Notes: generated from the sequence alone by a model not told the origin. DNA of 30,149 nt from an uncultured Clostridium sp. (GCA_900553225.1 USCV01000014.1:1-30149); one strand, 5' to 3'; counted from the first letter of the stretch, positions 8,413 to 16,449 are shown. Made by a program: numbers and translations.

Positions 8413-9237
8413 CTAATATTTCCGTTTATCGTCTAAATAAAGCTTTGTAGCAGACATTTTATCTATTTCGTCTAATGCATGTATATAAGAATTTATTACC
8501 TTTTCTCTATTAAAGCTTTCCTTGTTCACTTGTGCATTTATTCTTTTCATATCACTGATTTGCTCTATATAATCAGCAATATTATCACTAATTACGTTTT
8601 TATTTAAAAAATTTGTAGACTCTCTATAATAAAATTTACTATTCAGATTATCATCAACTATAATCGAAGTATCTATATAATCCCCTCCGAACATATGACC
8701 TTCACGTAATCTTATATTATACACTTTTGTATCAAAAAGCTTAGCAAGTTTTTCATCAAGTATGTTGTATTGTAAAGTAACTATTCTATGTGATAAATTA
8801 ATTAATTCAGTATTATTCATATCTATAAATTGATTTGTATTTCCTTGTAAATTTCTCAATAAAATAAATTCATCATAATCTTTATTAGCAACTCCTAAGC
8901 TTTCAATTGTGTCACCAGATTTTAATGCATCACTAATTCCAATCGTATCATGCTGTCTTCTATATTGTATACTCTTATTTACTCCATTTATTATATTTAA
9001 TGTCATTAAACCTGCAACTCCTATTATGGTAACTTTTTTCCACTTTTCTTTTAATTCGTCACCAATAATTTTCATGCTACCCTTTATCTTATATAAAGTT
9101 CCTCTTTTTGTATAATATTTTTTTACTCCTTGACCACTTTTACTTCTTGCTTGTCCCCTTTTGTGAGTATTGTTTCCTGCAGGAACATTTTGCTTTTCTG
9201 TATATCTGTATTTTTTCAAAAATTCTTCTTTTTCCAT
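8413..9237 (-). CDS. unknown protein with one membrane segment
   Basis: 274 residues, family not recognised. The first 67 residues are basic (KRGQARSKSGQGVKKYYTKR), followed by one short hydrophobic segment (about 69-84, TIIGVAGLMTLNIING) and a mixed-charge domain of about 190 residues. This predicts a cytoplasmic basic tail, a membrane anchor and an outer domain. It has its own promoter, AAGGAG nine bases before the ATG, and a terminator downstream. In the 70 bases after the stop, another frame stays open to 8339 and reads like protein, so the C-terminus may be frameshifted. It is divergent from the 115-residue gene at 9439. Confidence 0.8.
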   Translation of the reverse strand: MEKEEFLKKYRYTEKQNVPAGNNTHKRGQARSKSGQGVKKYYTKRGTLYKIKGSMKIIGDELKEKWKKVTIIGVAGLMTLNIINGVNKSIQYRRQHDTIGISDALKSGDTIESLGVANKDYDEFILLRNLQGNTNQFIDMNNTELINLSHRIVTLQYNILDEKLAKLFDTKVYNIRLREGHMFGGDYIDTSIIVDDNLNSKFYYRESTNFLNKNVISDNIADYIEQISDMKRINAQVNKESFNREKVINSYIHALDEIDKMSATKLYLDDKRKY

Positions 9238-9289
9238 ATGTGCTTTCTCCTTAATTTTGTTAAAGATTACATATAATTATCTTATTTAT

Positions 9290-9319
9290 ATTATAGTTAT
9301 TTTAAAATTGATTTGTCAA
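9290..9319 (-). promoter_or_regulatory. promoter of the 8413-9237 gene
   Basis: Minus strand: consensus -35 TTGACA (9314-9319), 18-bp spacer, consensus -10 TATAAT (9290-9295). Confidence 0.8.
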
Positions 9320-9438
9320 GTTATGTTTAAAGTTTATCTTTTCATTTATGCACTAATTTTAATTTTTTCTTGTAATGCCTTGTATAAAATCAAAAACCAT
9401 GTTAACATATTTATAATTAATATTTTGGAGGATATGCT

Positions 9439-9786
9439 ATGAATTACAAAAAGTACAAAAAGCACAAAAAAACATTACATCAACTTGACCCTAATTTTAA
9501 AATATTACGGTCAAAATCAATCTACATTAACAATTTAAAATGCTTAATGCTTTTAAACAAAGAAAAGAAAGCAGCAATTATACGATTGTTATCCAGTAAA
9601 CAGTATGGTATCATCCTTTTTGATGGTAATATCGCAAAGGAATATACTTTCAATACTGATTCTAGCACCGGTGCTGATACATGTATAAATCTTGTTGTTT
9701 CTATTAAAGACAACTCTTCTAAAGGAATAATCAATTATGGTCCTTTTGGAACATATCGTCCTATAGAACAATATGTATACATTTAA
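9439..9786 (+). CDS. small unknown protein
   Basis: 115 residues, not recognised. It starts with a very basic stretch (NYKKYKKHKKTLHQLD), has no clear membrane helix or signal peptide, and its second half is beta-rich (YGIILFDGNIAKEYTF; GIINYGPFGTYRPIEQYVYI). The ATG is preceded by GGAGG (9427-9431) at normal spacing, and a strong terminator follows. Both support a real single-gene unit. Confidence 0.75.
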   Translation: MNYKKYKKHKKTLHQLDPNFKILRSKSIYINNLKCLMLLNKEKKAAIIRLLSSKQYGIILFDGNIAKEYTFNTDSSTGADTCINLVVSIKDNSSKGIINYGPFGTYRPIEQYVYI

Positions 9787-9803
9787 TAAGCACAAATTAT
9801 CCT

Positions 9804-9836
9804 AGCTACAAAGACCTTATCTTTGTGGCTTTTTTT
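9804..9836 (+). terminator. rho-independent terminator
   Basis: AGCTACAAAG (9804-9813) pairs with CTTTGTGGCT (9821-9830, one G-U pair) and is followed by seven T residues. Confidence 0.88.
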
Positions 9837-10016
9837 ATGAAATTTTTCTTTTAAAACGTAATACTTATATAACTAACCAAAAATATAAATAAAATTAATA
9901 ATATTTTTTTCTTAATTTCTATACTTTAATTTTATCATACAACATTTTATATCTTATATTTTTTATTTAACTTTTTGTGTAATTTTAGTAATTGTTTTTT
10001 TAATGTTTTTATGATA

Positions 10017-10025
10017 TGCTATAAT
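10017..10025 (+). promoter_or_regulatory. extended -10 promoter of the double-HTH gene
   Basis: TGCTATAAT is a perfect extended -10 element. No good -35 is seen at 17 bp, which extended -10 promoters tolerate. Transcription would start near 10032, so the ATG at 10034 would be almost leaderless and the one at 10055 is preferred. Confidence 0.6.
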
Positions 10026-10054
10026 ACAAAAAAATGTTAGATAGGAGGTCTTTT

Positions 10055-11782
10055 ATGACTTTTTCAGAACAATTAAATAAATATATAAAACAATTTGAAT
10101 GTTCTTCTCAAGAATTAGCAACTGCATCTAGTTTATCTTCTGCTGTTATCAGTCGCTATCGTAATGGTGAAAGGACTCCCAATATAAAAAGCAAACAATT
10201 TGAAGGTTTAGTCAATGGATTATATACAATTAGTATTAATCGAAAAATAAATATATCAAAAGAAAATATTTATAATGATTTAGCAAATACATTAAAAGAT
10301 ATTGTTATTGACTTTGAACAATTAAGTAAAAATTTTAATGAACTCGTTTCTACATTAAATATCAATATTGCTGATTTATCTCGTTTTATTAGTTACGATG
10401 CTTCTTTTGTTTCTAAAATACGAAATGGTAGTAGAACTCCCTCTAAGCCTAAAAGCTTTATTGAAGGGGTATGTAATTATGTTGTAACAAAATACAAGGC
10501 AGAAGATGATAAAAAGGCTATATCTATACTTATTAATTGCACATTGAAAGACTTAAAAGAAAAATCTAATTATTATTTAGAATTGACAAAGTGGATTTCA
10601 ACAAATTCTACTCCACGTCATAATTATATTAATGATTTTTTAAATAATTTAGATACATTTAATTTAAACGAATACATAAAGACTATACATTTTGATGAAA
10701 TGAAAGTTCCTTTTATTCCTTTTTACAAACCATCTTCAAAGACTTATTATGGTATAGATGAGATGAAAAAGGGCGAACTTGATTTTTTCAAAGCAACTGT
10801 ACTTTCTAAATCTGCTGAATCTGTTTTTATGTGTAGTGATATGCCTATGGAAGATATGGCAGAAGATGTCGAATTTGGCAAAAAGTGGATGTTTGCTATT
10901 GCAATGATGCTAAAAAAAGGACTTCACTTAAATATAATTCATAATCTTGATAGACCTTTTAATGAAATGATGTTAGGCTTAGAGAGTTGGATTCCTATTT
11001 ATATGACTGGCCAAGTCTCTCCATATTTTCTAAAAGGAACTCCAAATTCAATTTATTGCCATTTTAATTATGTTTCTGAGAGCGCCGCTCTTACAGGAGA
11101 ATGTATAAATGGATATCACGATAAAGGAAGTTACAGATTAATAACTTCAAAGACTGATGTTGCTTATTTTAAAACAAAAGCAGAATGTTTACTTAATAAG
11201 GCAACTCCTCTTATGGAAATTTATAAAGTAGAATCTAAAAATGCCTTTGCTGCATTTATGTCTTCAAGTGCAAAATTAAAAGGAACTCGTAGAAGAATTC
11301 TATCAGCATTGCCTATCCATACTATATCTGATGAATTGCTTTTAAAAATTTTAAAACATAATGACGTTGCAGCTAAAGATGTTAGTAACATACAATCAGC
11401 TATGAAAGAACAAAAACAAATAATTGAAACCATATTAGAAGATAATGTCTTTGAAGATGAAATACAAAAAATATCTAAAGAGGATTTTAACAATATATCT
11501 CCCACTCTATGTCTTTCAGATATTTTCTACGAAAATAAAATTTACTATAATTACGAAGAATATCTGGAACATTTAAAGTTAACAAAAAAATATGCAAAAG
11601 ATATGCCAAATTATAAATTGAATACAGATAATAAACATACATTTAAAAATATACAAATTTTAATTTGTGAAAAAAATTGGGTTATGGTTTCAAAGGCAAA
11701 TAGTCCTTCTATTCACTTTGTAATTCATCATCCTAAACTTAGAAATGCTATTGAAAATTTTATCCCACCTGTCGTAGAATAA
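10055..11782 (+). CDS. double helix-turn-helix protein with large C-terminal domain of unknown function
   Basis: 575 residues from the ATG at 10055, which has AGGAGG (10043-10048) upstream; the earlier in-frame ATG at 10034 lies before this site. The N-terminus carries two similar XRE-like HTH segments: SSAVISRYRNGERTPN (about 29-44) and DASFVSKIRNGSRTPS (about 115-130), both with the S-x-(Y/I)RNG-x-RTP recognition and turn signature. The remaining 400 or so residues include MEDMAEDVEFGKKWMF and GLHLNIIHNLDRPFNEMM. I recall similar text in HTH proteins of gut Clostridia, but no function is known to me. DNA-binding regulation is inferred from the HTH repeats only. It has its own promoter and terminator. 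Confidence 0.85.
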   Translation: MTFSEQLNKYIKQFECSSQELATASSLSSAVISRYRNGERTPNIKSKQFEGLVNGLYTISINRKINISKENIYNDLANTLKDIVIDFEQLSKNFNELVSTLNINIADLSRFISYDASFVSKIRNGSRTPSKPKSFIEGVCNYVVTKYKAEDDKKAISILINCTLKDLKEKSNYYLELTKWISTNSTPRHNYINDFLNNLDTFNLNEYIKTIHFDEMKVPFIPFYKPSSKTYYGIDEMKKGELDFFKATVLSKSAESVFMCSDMPMEDMAEDVEFGKKWMFAIAMMLKKGLHLNIIHNLDRPFNEMMLGLESWIPIYMTGQVSPYFLKGTPNSIYCHFNYVSESAALTGECINGYHDKGSYRLITSKTDVAYFKTKAECLLNKATPLMEIYKVESKNAFAAFMSSSAKLKGTRRRILSALPIHTISDELLLKILKHNDVAAKDVSNIQSAMKEQKQIIETILEDNVFEDEIQKISKEDFNNISPTLCLSDIFYENKIYYNYEEYLEHLKLTKKYAKDMPNYKLNTDNKHTFKNIQILICEKNWVMVSKANSPSIHFVIHHPKLRNAIENFIPPVVE

Positions 11783-11792
11783 AATAAGAAAA

Positions 11793-11831
11793 AAAAAGTA
11801 AGTGATTTTATTAAATTCCACTTACTTTTTT
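11793..11831 (+). terminator. rho-independent terminator
   Basis: AAAAAGTAAGTG (11793-11804) and CACTTACTTTTT (11819-11830) form a 12-bp perfect stem just after the double-HTH gene, with T-rich ends on both strands. Confidence 0.85.
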
Positions 11832-11885
11832 ATCTGTAAAATGTTAATATCTTCTTAAAAAACTTATTGTTTAAGACTAATATTA

Positions 11886-11911
11886 TTAAAAAATACAACT
11901 CCTAAGAGTTG
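11886..11911 (-). terminator. terminator of tRNA-Lys(CTT)
   Basis: CAACTC (11896-11901) pairs with GAGTTG (11906-11911) around a four-base loop. On the minus strand it is followed by TATTTTTTAAT, about 85 bases after the tRNA end. Confidence 0.7.
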
Positions 11912-11995
11912 CACTAAAATCCTTATATACATCATTTTTTAATCTTAGATTCAAGTTAAATGTAAGCTTTCAAACAGTTCAGCATAAATTATTTA

Positions 11996-12071
11996 TGGTG
12001 CACCATCTCGGACTCGAACCGAGGGTCTTCTGATTAAGAGTCAGCTGCTTTACCAACTAAGCTAATGGTGC
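11996..12071 (-). tRNA. tRNA-Lys(CTT)
   Basis: On the minus strand the acceptor GCACCAT pairs with ATGGTGC, followed by discriminator A and an encoded CCA. The anticodon stem CTGA/TCAG (extended by G/A) holds the loop CTCTTAA, giving anticodon CTT. The T arm contains GGTTCGAGTCC. It is a second lysine isoacceptor beside the TTT gene at 16701. Confidence 0.94.
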
Positions 12072-12095
12072 ATATTTTTTTAAATTCACCTATAT

Positions 12096-12124
12096 ATTAT
12101 ATTACCACTTTTTTATAATGTCAA
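12096..12124 (-). promoter_or_regulatory. consensus promoter of tRNA-Lys(CTT)
   Basis: Minus strand: TTGACA (12119-12124), exactly 17 bp, TATAAT (12096-12101). This is a perfect sigma-A consensus. Confidence 0.9.
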
Positions 12125-12181
12125 TAGTTTATATTTATTTTTACTATCATATAAAAATATTAATTATTATATAAATAAATC

Positions 12182-12222
12182 ATCACTCAAAGCATATTCT
12201 TCACTTATATACTTTGAGTGAT
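12182..12222 (-). terminator. inverted repeat, probable terminator of the VanW gene
   Basis: ATCACTCAAAG (12182-12192) and CTTTGAGTGAT (12212-12222) form an 11-bp perfect stem with a 19-base loop, 46 bp past the VanW stop. The minus-strand tail GATTTATTTATAT is only moderately T-rich. Confidence 0.55.
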
Positions 12223-12268
12223 ACATTCTTAAATAACTATTAATCATTCATTAAACTGTTATAATATA

Positions 12269-14095
12269 TTAATTTGAATTTTTTTCATTGTTTTTTGCAT
12301 TATTTTCTTTTACCGTAGATTGATTATTAGTATTTGAATTACTGGTGTCATTCTGTGTTTTTTTCTCTTGTTCAACATTTTTAGTATAATCCTCTTGAAC
12401 TTTCTTTTCTTGCTCATCATTTTGCTGAATATTGCTGTTTTTACTTTGTTGTTTTTGCTCAGTTTTCTTAGTACCTCTTCTTATAATTCTTGCCTTTGTA
12501 CTATATGTATCCCTAGAAAGTAATGTTTTTGAAATCACTTTTCCATCCTTTTTTAAGATTTTATATGCCTCACTTCTGATTCCATTTGTTCCTGCTTGTT
12601 CAACAACCTCTTTCCCCTCAGGAAGAGTATTATCATCTTTATATTCTGTATTATATGGAATATAACTTGTTACATATGATTGCAATTCAACTTCGTAATC
12701 TGATCCTTCGGCAGTGCCAAATATTTCAACCTTTATTACACCATTACTTGTATATGCTTTTATTTTTATTGGATACTTTCTGTTATTTTTAAATTTAAAG
12801 TCCAAACTTGGCCAATATACAGTAGCATCTCTACTAACTGGAACATATGCCGCAGCAAAATAATGGCTAGTTCTACTTGTAATTTCTAAATTAGAAAGTA
12901 ATACTGCATTATATAATGTTGAAGAAGTTTGGCAAACCCCACCACCATAATCACTAACAACTTTTCCACCAATATATGCAGCTCCAAGTTTATAACCTGC
13001 TTGAGGTGTTCTTGGCCCTAAAACTTTATTATAAGAAAATTCTTCACCAGGTAATAAAACTACACCATTTATCTTGTTTACAGATATCTTTATGTTAGTT
13101 GTTCTATTTACATCAGCCGTAGAATATTTTGTGGAATATGTAGCAAGCCTATTAGGAAATGCTTCATCTCCTAGACTATCTGTTGTCACCTTTGGCTTCG
13201 TTATTTTTAGTGGAATAGTATACTTTTCCTGCTTTTCTTGTAACATTGTTTTTACTTCATCAATACTAATTGAAAATTCTACCCCCTCTACATGTGGATG
13301 AATTTCGAAAGGATCTTTTGTTATATAAGCATCTTGTGCTTCTTTATGTACTTCTTTATAAATATTATCTATATCAATATCATTAGGTTTAATTATTTTT
13401 ACAGGAATTGTAACTTTTTCTTCATTATTTACTTCCGTATTTATTTTTTCTAAGATTATTTTTTTAAATTCCTCTTCATTTACCGAAATTCCTTCTTTTC
13501 CTGCTGTTATAATTAAATCATTCTTTTCTATATAATAACTTGGCTGTTGCACACCATTAGATAGATTTCCATTAATTTCTTTAATAAAGCTATTAAATTT
13601 TTCTTCATTAATTGTCGTCTTTAAATCTATTTTTTTACCCTTTATATTAGTTTTTATAACATTAAAATTATTACAAAATATATTTTCATTTCTTCCAACA
13701 TTATAAGCTTCATTAATTGCTTCTTCAACATTATATGTAATTCCTATATCTAATGGATTTACTTCTACATTATATTCTTCATAATTAAATTTAATATTAT
13801 TGTTTAATCTTGTATTAATATAATTATTTAATTTATCTCGTCCCTCTTCTAAAGACATATTAGATAAATCAACATTATCTACTTTTATACCCTTTATAAT
13901 ATTTTTATTTAAATTATTTTTTATTGAAATCCATAAAAAAGTGATAAGTATTATTGCAAAAACGCAAATAAGTATACCTACACCAATGTTAATCTTTTTT
14001 TTCTTAACATTATAGTTTTCGTTTAAATTTTCATTTTTTGCTACTTCTTGTTCTTTTATTTCCTCGCTTTTTTCTAAAACTTGATTCTCCTTCAT
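12269..14095 (-). CDS. VanW family cell-wall protein with peptidoglycan-binding and G5-like domains
   Basis: 608 residues. A short acidic cytoplasmic start is followed by one membrane helix (about 35-57, IGVGILICVFAIILITFLW), so the bulk lies outside the cell. Residues about 70-280 contain two repeats of the peptidoglycan-binding type 4 domain that often precedes VanW (Y-N-V-E-E-A-I-N-x-A; ISVNEEEFKKIILEKI). The VanW domain spans about 320-450 (LLPGEEFSYNKVLGPRT; DYGGGVCQTSSTLYNAVLLS; NNRKYPIKIKA). A G5-like domain follows (about 470-540), then a Gln/Asn/Lys/Glu-rich disordered tail. VanW's biochemical role is not settled; the family is tied to cell-wall and spore-envelope biology and this copy is not in a vancomycin cluster. 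The ATG follows GGGAG. Confidence 0.9.
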   Translation of the reverse strand: MKENQVLEKSEEIKEQEVAKNENLNENYNVKKKKINIGVGILICVFAIILITFLWISIKNNLNKNIIKGIKVDNVDLSNMSLEEGRDKLNNYINTRLNNNIKFNYEEYNVEVNPLDIGITYNVEEAINEAYNVGRNENIFCNNFNVIKTNIKGKKIDLKTTINEEKFNSFIKEINGNLSNGVQQPSYYIEKNDLIITAGKEGISVNEEEFKKIILEKINTEVNNEEKVTIPVKIIKPNDIDIDNIYKEVHKEAQDAYITKDPFEIHPHVEGVEFSISIDEVKTMLQEKQEKYTIPLKITKPKVTTDSLGDEAFPNRLATYSTKYSTADVNRTTNIKISVNKINGVVLLPGEEFSYNKVLGPRTPQAGYKLGAAYIGGKVVSDYGGGVCQTSSTLYNAVLLSNLEITSRTSHYFAAAYVPVSRDATVYWPSLDFKFKNNRKYPIKIKAYTSNGVIKVEIFGTAEGSDYEVELQSYVTSYIPYNTEYKDDNTLPEGKEVVEQAGTNGIRSEAYKILKKDGKVISKTLLSRDTYSTKARIIRRGTKKTEQKQQSKNSNIQQNDEQEKKVQEDYTKNVEQEKKTQNDTSNSNTNNQSTVKENNAKNNEKNSN

Positions 14096-14125
14096 TTTAC
14101 TCTCCCTCTATTTTTTGTTATTAAA

Positions 14126-14154
14126 ATGATAGCACAATAATTTTATTTTTACAA
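14126..14154 (-). promoter_or_regulatory. probable promoter of the VanW gene
   Basis: Minus strand: -35 TTGTAA (14149-14154), 17-bp spacer, -10 TATCAT (14126-14131), about 30 bp before the ATG. Confidence 0.55.
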
Positions 14155-14319
14155 TAACATTTTTATTAATGATTATTCAATTTTATTCTTTTTTTACAAA
14201 TTTAGGTTATATATTTTTATACTACTGAAATAACATATAATTACTATTTTTTTTAATTTTTCTTTCTATAACACTAATAATAACATCTTATGATTACTTT
14301 TTACACTTCCCCTTTGCTC

Positions 14320-14348
14320 TGGACAATTACAAGTTTTTCTTATATAAT
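14320..14348 (+). promoter_or_regulatory. promoter of the XRE-S24 gene
   Basis: -35 TGGACA (14320-14325), 17 bp, -10 TATAAT (14343-14348). It implies transcription from about 14355, so the leader begins almost at the ribosome binding site AGGAG (14356-14360). Confidence 0.65.
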
Positions 14349-14367
14349 TTTAAAAAGGAGAGTTAAT

Positions 14368-14943
14368 ATGATTGTAAAATTATTATCAAAAATAAGAAAA
14401 GATAAAAAAATAACTAAAATGGAAATATGTAAAAAAGCAGGTATTGATATGGGGTATATGACACATATTGAAAAAGGAGAAAGAAATCCAAGTATACAAA
14501 CAATAAAAAAAATATGCAAATCATTGGATACTCCATATCAGCAAGTTCTATATACATATGATATTTCTTTAAATGATGAACAAATTAAATATAATGTAAT
14601 TGATCACATATCTTATAATAAAATTCCTGCATTTGAGTTAGTACCATCTTTAATAGAATGTCCTACTAATGTCTCAAATGCAACAGTCGCAATAAAAGTA
14701 TCTGACAAATCAATGGAACCTGTGCTAAAACTTAACTCATATGTCTTCGTTGCATTTAATTTACCATTAGACCACAAAGACATTGGAATATTTGAATATA
14801 ATAACAAAATAATTATAAGACGCTTTCTCATTAGAAAGAAACATCTAGTTCTACGTGCGGAAAATGAAAAAATTGATGATGTAATTATTTCAGAAGATGA
14901 TAATTTTATTATTATAGGTAAGATTGTCGGTACTTCAGAATAA
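14368..14943 (+). CDS. XRE-type regulator with S24/LexA-like C-terminal domain
   Basis: 191 residues from the ATG at 14368, which has AAAGGAG seven bases upstream; an upstream in-frame ATG at 14290 precedes the promoter and is rejected. Residues 1-62 form an HTH_3 DNA-binding domain (MEICKKAGIDMGYMTHIEKG; ERNPSIQTIKKICKSL). The C-terminal half resembles the S24/LexA fold: S-D-K-S-M-E-P carries the expected nucleophile serine, followed by LKLNSYVFVAF. Where the catalytic lysine of the usual KR(L/F) is expected, the text reads IIIRRF, so Lys appears replaced by Arg, and no clear Ala-Gly cleavage bond precedes it. It may be a non-cleavable repressor. No phage genes are adjacent. Single-gene unit. 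Confidence 0.85.
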   Translation: MIVKLLSKIRKDKKITKMEICKKAGIDMGYMTHIEKGERNPSIQTIKKICKSLDTPYQQVLYTYDISLNDEQIKYNVIDHISYNKIPAFELVPSLIECPTNVSNATVAIKVSDKSMEPVLKLNSYVFVAFNLPLDHKDIGIFEYNNKIIIRRFLIRKKHLVLRAENEKIDDVIISEDDNFIIIGKIVGTSE

Positions 14944-14985
14944 TTCTTTAATTAATAATATTGTAATTTTAAATCGAATTAATCT

Positions 14986-15015
14986 AAAAAAGTATATTTA
15001 ATTATATATTTTTTT
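14986..15015 (+). terminator. weak A/T-only terminator
   Basis: AAAAAAGTATAT (roughly 14986-14997) can pair with ATATATTTTTTT (15004-15015), ending in a T run about 45 bp past the XRE-S24 stop. Confidence 0.4.
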
Positions 15016-15054
15016 ATAAAAATACAAAAATTATAAAAATATTTCAAATAATAC

Positions 15055-15083
15055 TTGAATTAGATAAAATTTAATAATATAAT
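15055..15083 (+). promoter_or_regulatory. promoter of the carbohydrate-binding-like gene
   Basis: -35 TTGAAT (15055-15060), exactly 17 bp, -10 TATAAT (15078-15083). Confidence 0.8.
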
Positions 15084-15127
15084 ACACTTTAATAGAGCTA
15101 AAGATAAGATATAAGGAGAAGATTATT

Positions 15128-15598
15128 ATGGAACTTGTTAAAAATGTATTTTTTAATACAGATAAATTAGTCCAAAATTCAACAGTAAAAATTTCTTATA
15201 CTGGAGAACTTTTTCAAGATAATTCAGAAGATGTTTATATTCATTATGGATTTGGAACTAACTGGGATAATTTAAATGATGTAAAAATGAATAAAACAGA
15301 ATTGGGTTTTCAAGCAGAAATCGATTTACCCGAAAGTAATTTGTTTAACTTTTGTTTTAGAAATTCCGCTAATAAGTGGGATAATAACAATAATGAAAAC
15401 TACTCTTTTATCATCGATAAACCTGAACTTTCTCTTGCAGTTCGAGATGAACGTAGATTACAAAAAGACCATGTTCGAAAATTAAGAAAGACATATATTT
15501 GGAGTAAAAAAGTTAAAATTGCTGTATATAAAATCGTAAAATTTTTCCCTAAAATTATATCTGGAAATTATAGAAAGAAAATAAATTCACAACAGTAA
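15128..15598 (+). CDS. small protein with CBM25/53-like carbohydrate-binding domain
   Basis: 156 residues. Residues 15-100 read like a starch-binding beta-sandwich of the CBM25/53 type: VKISYTGELF, then DVYIHYGFGTNWDNLNDVKM, then FCFRNSANKWDNNNNENYSF, where aromatic residues and W-D-N repeats typically contact glucan. There is no signal peptide and no catalytic domain. The last 50 residues are strongly basic with hydrophobic spacing (RKLRKTYIWSKKVKIAVYKIVKFF), which could contact a membrane or nucleic acid. A role in binding intracellular glycogen is possible but only inferred. AAGGAG precedes the ATG; it has its own promoter and a terminator shared with the SDR gene. Confidence 0.75.
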   Translation: MELVKNVFFNTDKLVQNSTVKISYTGELFQDNSEDVYIHYGFGTNWDNLNDVKMNKTELGFQAEIDLPESNLFNFCFRNSANKWDNNNNENYSFIIDKPELSLAVRDERRLQKDHVRKLRKTYIWSKKVKIAVYKIVKFFPKIISGNYRKKINSQQ

Positions 15599-15606
15599 TA
15601 AATAAT

Positions 15607-15642
15607 AAAAAATAAACATTATATAAATATAATGTTTATTTT
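15607..15642. terminator. bidirectional terminator
   Basis: AAAATAAACATTATAT and ATATAATGTTTATTTT form a long A/T-rich stem with a 2-base minimum loop, flanked by T runs on both strands, between the converging genes ending at 15598 and 15646. Confidence 0.75.
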
Positions 15643-15645
15643 TTA

Positions 15646-16380
15646 TTATTTTATGCACCAACCTCCGTTAATACCTATAATTTGACCGGTAGTATATTCA
15701 TCCTCAATTAACCATTCTACACATCTAGCTATATCTATTACATCTCCTATCTTTTCCAACGGGATTTGTTGAATAATTTCCTTTATATCTTCATCATTAA
15801 GTCTGTTATTCATAGATGTATTTATTATTCCGGGTGCAATACTGTTTACCCTGATACCTGATGGACCTAATTCTTTAGCTAATGCTTTGGTCATTGCATC
15901 TAATCCTGCTTTAGAAACTGAGTAGTGTACTTCACAAGCAGCCCCAACCGACCCCCATATTGAAGATATATTTATAATGCACCCTTTCTTTTCTTTTATC
16001 ATGTTTGGCAAAACTTCTTGAATAGTATAATAACTAGAAGTTAAATTTGTGTTTATCATTCTGTTCCAATCTTCATCAGTAATATCCTGAAATAATTTAA
16101 ACTGACTAATTCCCGCATTATTTACTAATACATCTATTTTATGATATTTGTTAATACAAAACTGTATTAATTTTTTAACTTCCCCTCTTTTAGTAACATC
16201 TGCTTTAAATACATCTATAATTTTTTCCCTTTGTAATAATTCTTGCTTTATTAATAACGCTTCTTTTTCAGATTTATTATAATTTAACACTACCTTGTGT
16301 CCAGTCATCGCCAAGTTTCTAACAATTGATTCACCTATTCCCTTTGACCCTCCGGTAACTAAAACAACATTTTCACTCAT
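15646..16380 (-). CDS. SDR-family reductase, FabG/YmfI-like
   Basis: 244 residues, typical classical short-chain dehydrogenase/reductase. It has the NAD(P)-binding motif TGGSKGIG (9-16), NNAG (87-90) and the catalytic S140, Y153 and K157 (YSVSK). The stretch SSIWGSVGAACEVHYS resembles the YmfI group (elongation factor P 5-aminopentanone reductase) rather than plain FabG, where SxxG(x)GN is usual; that assignment is tentative. The best Shine-Dalgarno site, AGGAGG (16417-16422), is 36 bases before the ATG, but an 8-bp hairpin lies between them and would bring it to about 10 bases. No other start is in frame with that site. It lies downstream of the tRNA cluster and its terminator. Confidence 0.88.
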   Translation of the reverse strand: MSENVVLVTGGSKGIGESIVRNLAMTGHKVVLNYNKSEKEALLIKQELLQREKIIDVFKADVTKRGEVKKLIQFCINKYHKIDVLVNNAGISQFKLFQDITDEDWNRMINTNLTSSYYTIQEVLPNMIKEKKGCIINISSIWGSVGAACEVHYSVSKAGLDAMTKALAKELGPSGIRVNSIAPGIINTSMNNRLNDEDIKEIIQQIPLEKIGDVIDIARCVEWLIEDEYTTGQIIGINGGWCIK

Positions 16381-16389
16381 TTTTTTAAT

Positions 16390-16422
16390 TATGTTAGTTT
16401 TAATCTTCTAACATATCCTCCT
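16390..16422 (-). promoter_or_regulatory. hairpin between ribosome binding site and SDR start; tiny leader ORF
   Basis: On the minus strand AGGAGG (16417-16422) is followed by TATGTTAG-10 bases-CTAACATA, a perfect 8-bp hairpin (arms 16408-16415 and 16390-16397), then nine bases and the SDR ATG. The 5' arm also contains an ATG (16412-16414) opening the four-codon frame Met-Leu-Glu-Asp-stop (ends 16400). Confidence 0.6.
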
Positions 16423-16449
16423 TTTTATAGTTTATCTTTTTATTTATGA

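Noticed and set aside
12269..14095. Vancomycin-resistance locus because of the VanW domain
   Set aside because: No vanH, vanA/B, vanX or two-component genes are present; VanW-domain proteins are common in clostridial chromosomes.
10034..14367. Longer versions of the genes at 10055 and 14368 starting at 10034 and 14290
   Set aside because: These starts lie before the ribosome binding site or before the promoter; the internal ATGs have AGGAGG or AAAGGAG at the right distance.
14290..15598. Prophage remnant suggested by the CI-like regulator
   Set aside because: Neighbours are single housekeeping-type genes with their own promoters; no phage structural or replication genes are present.
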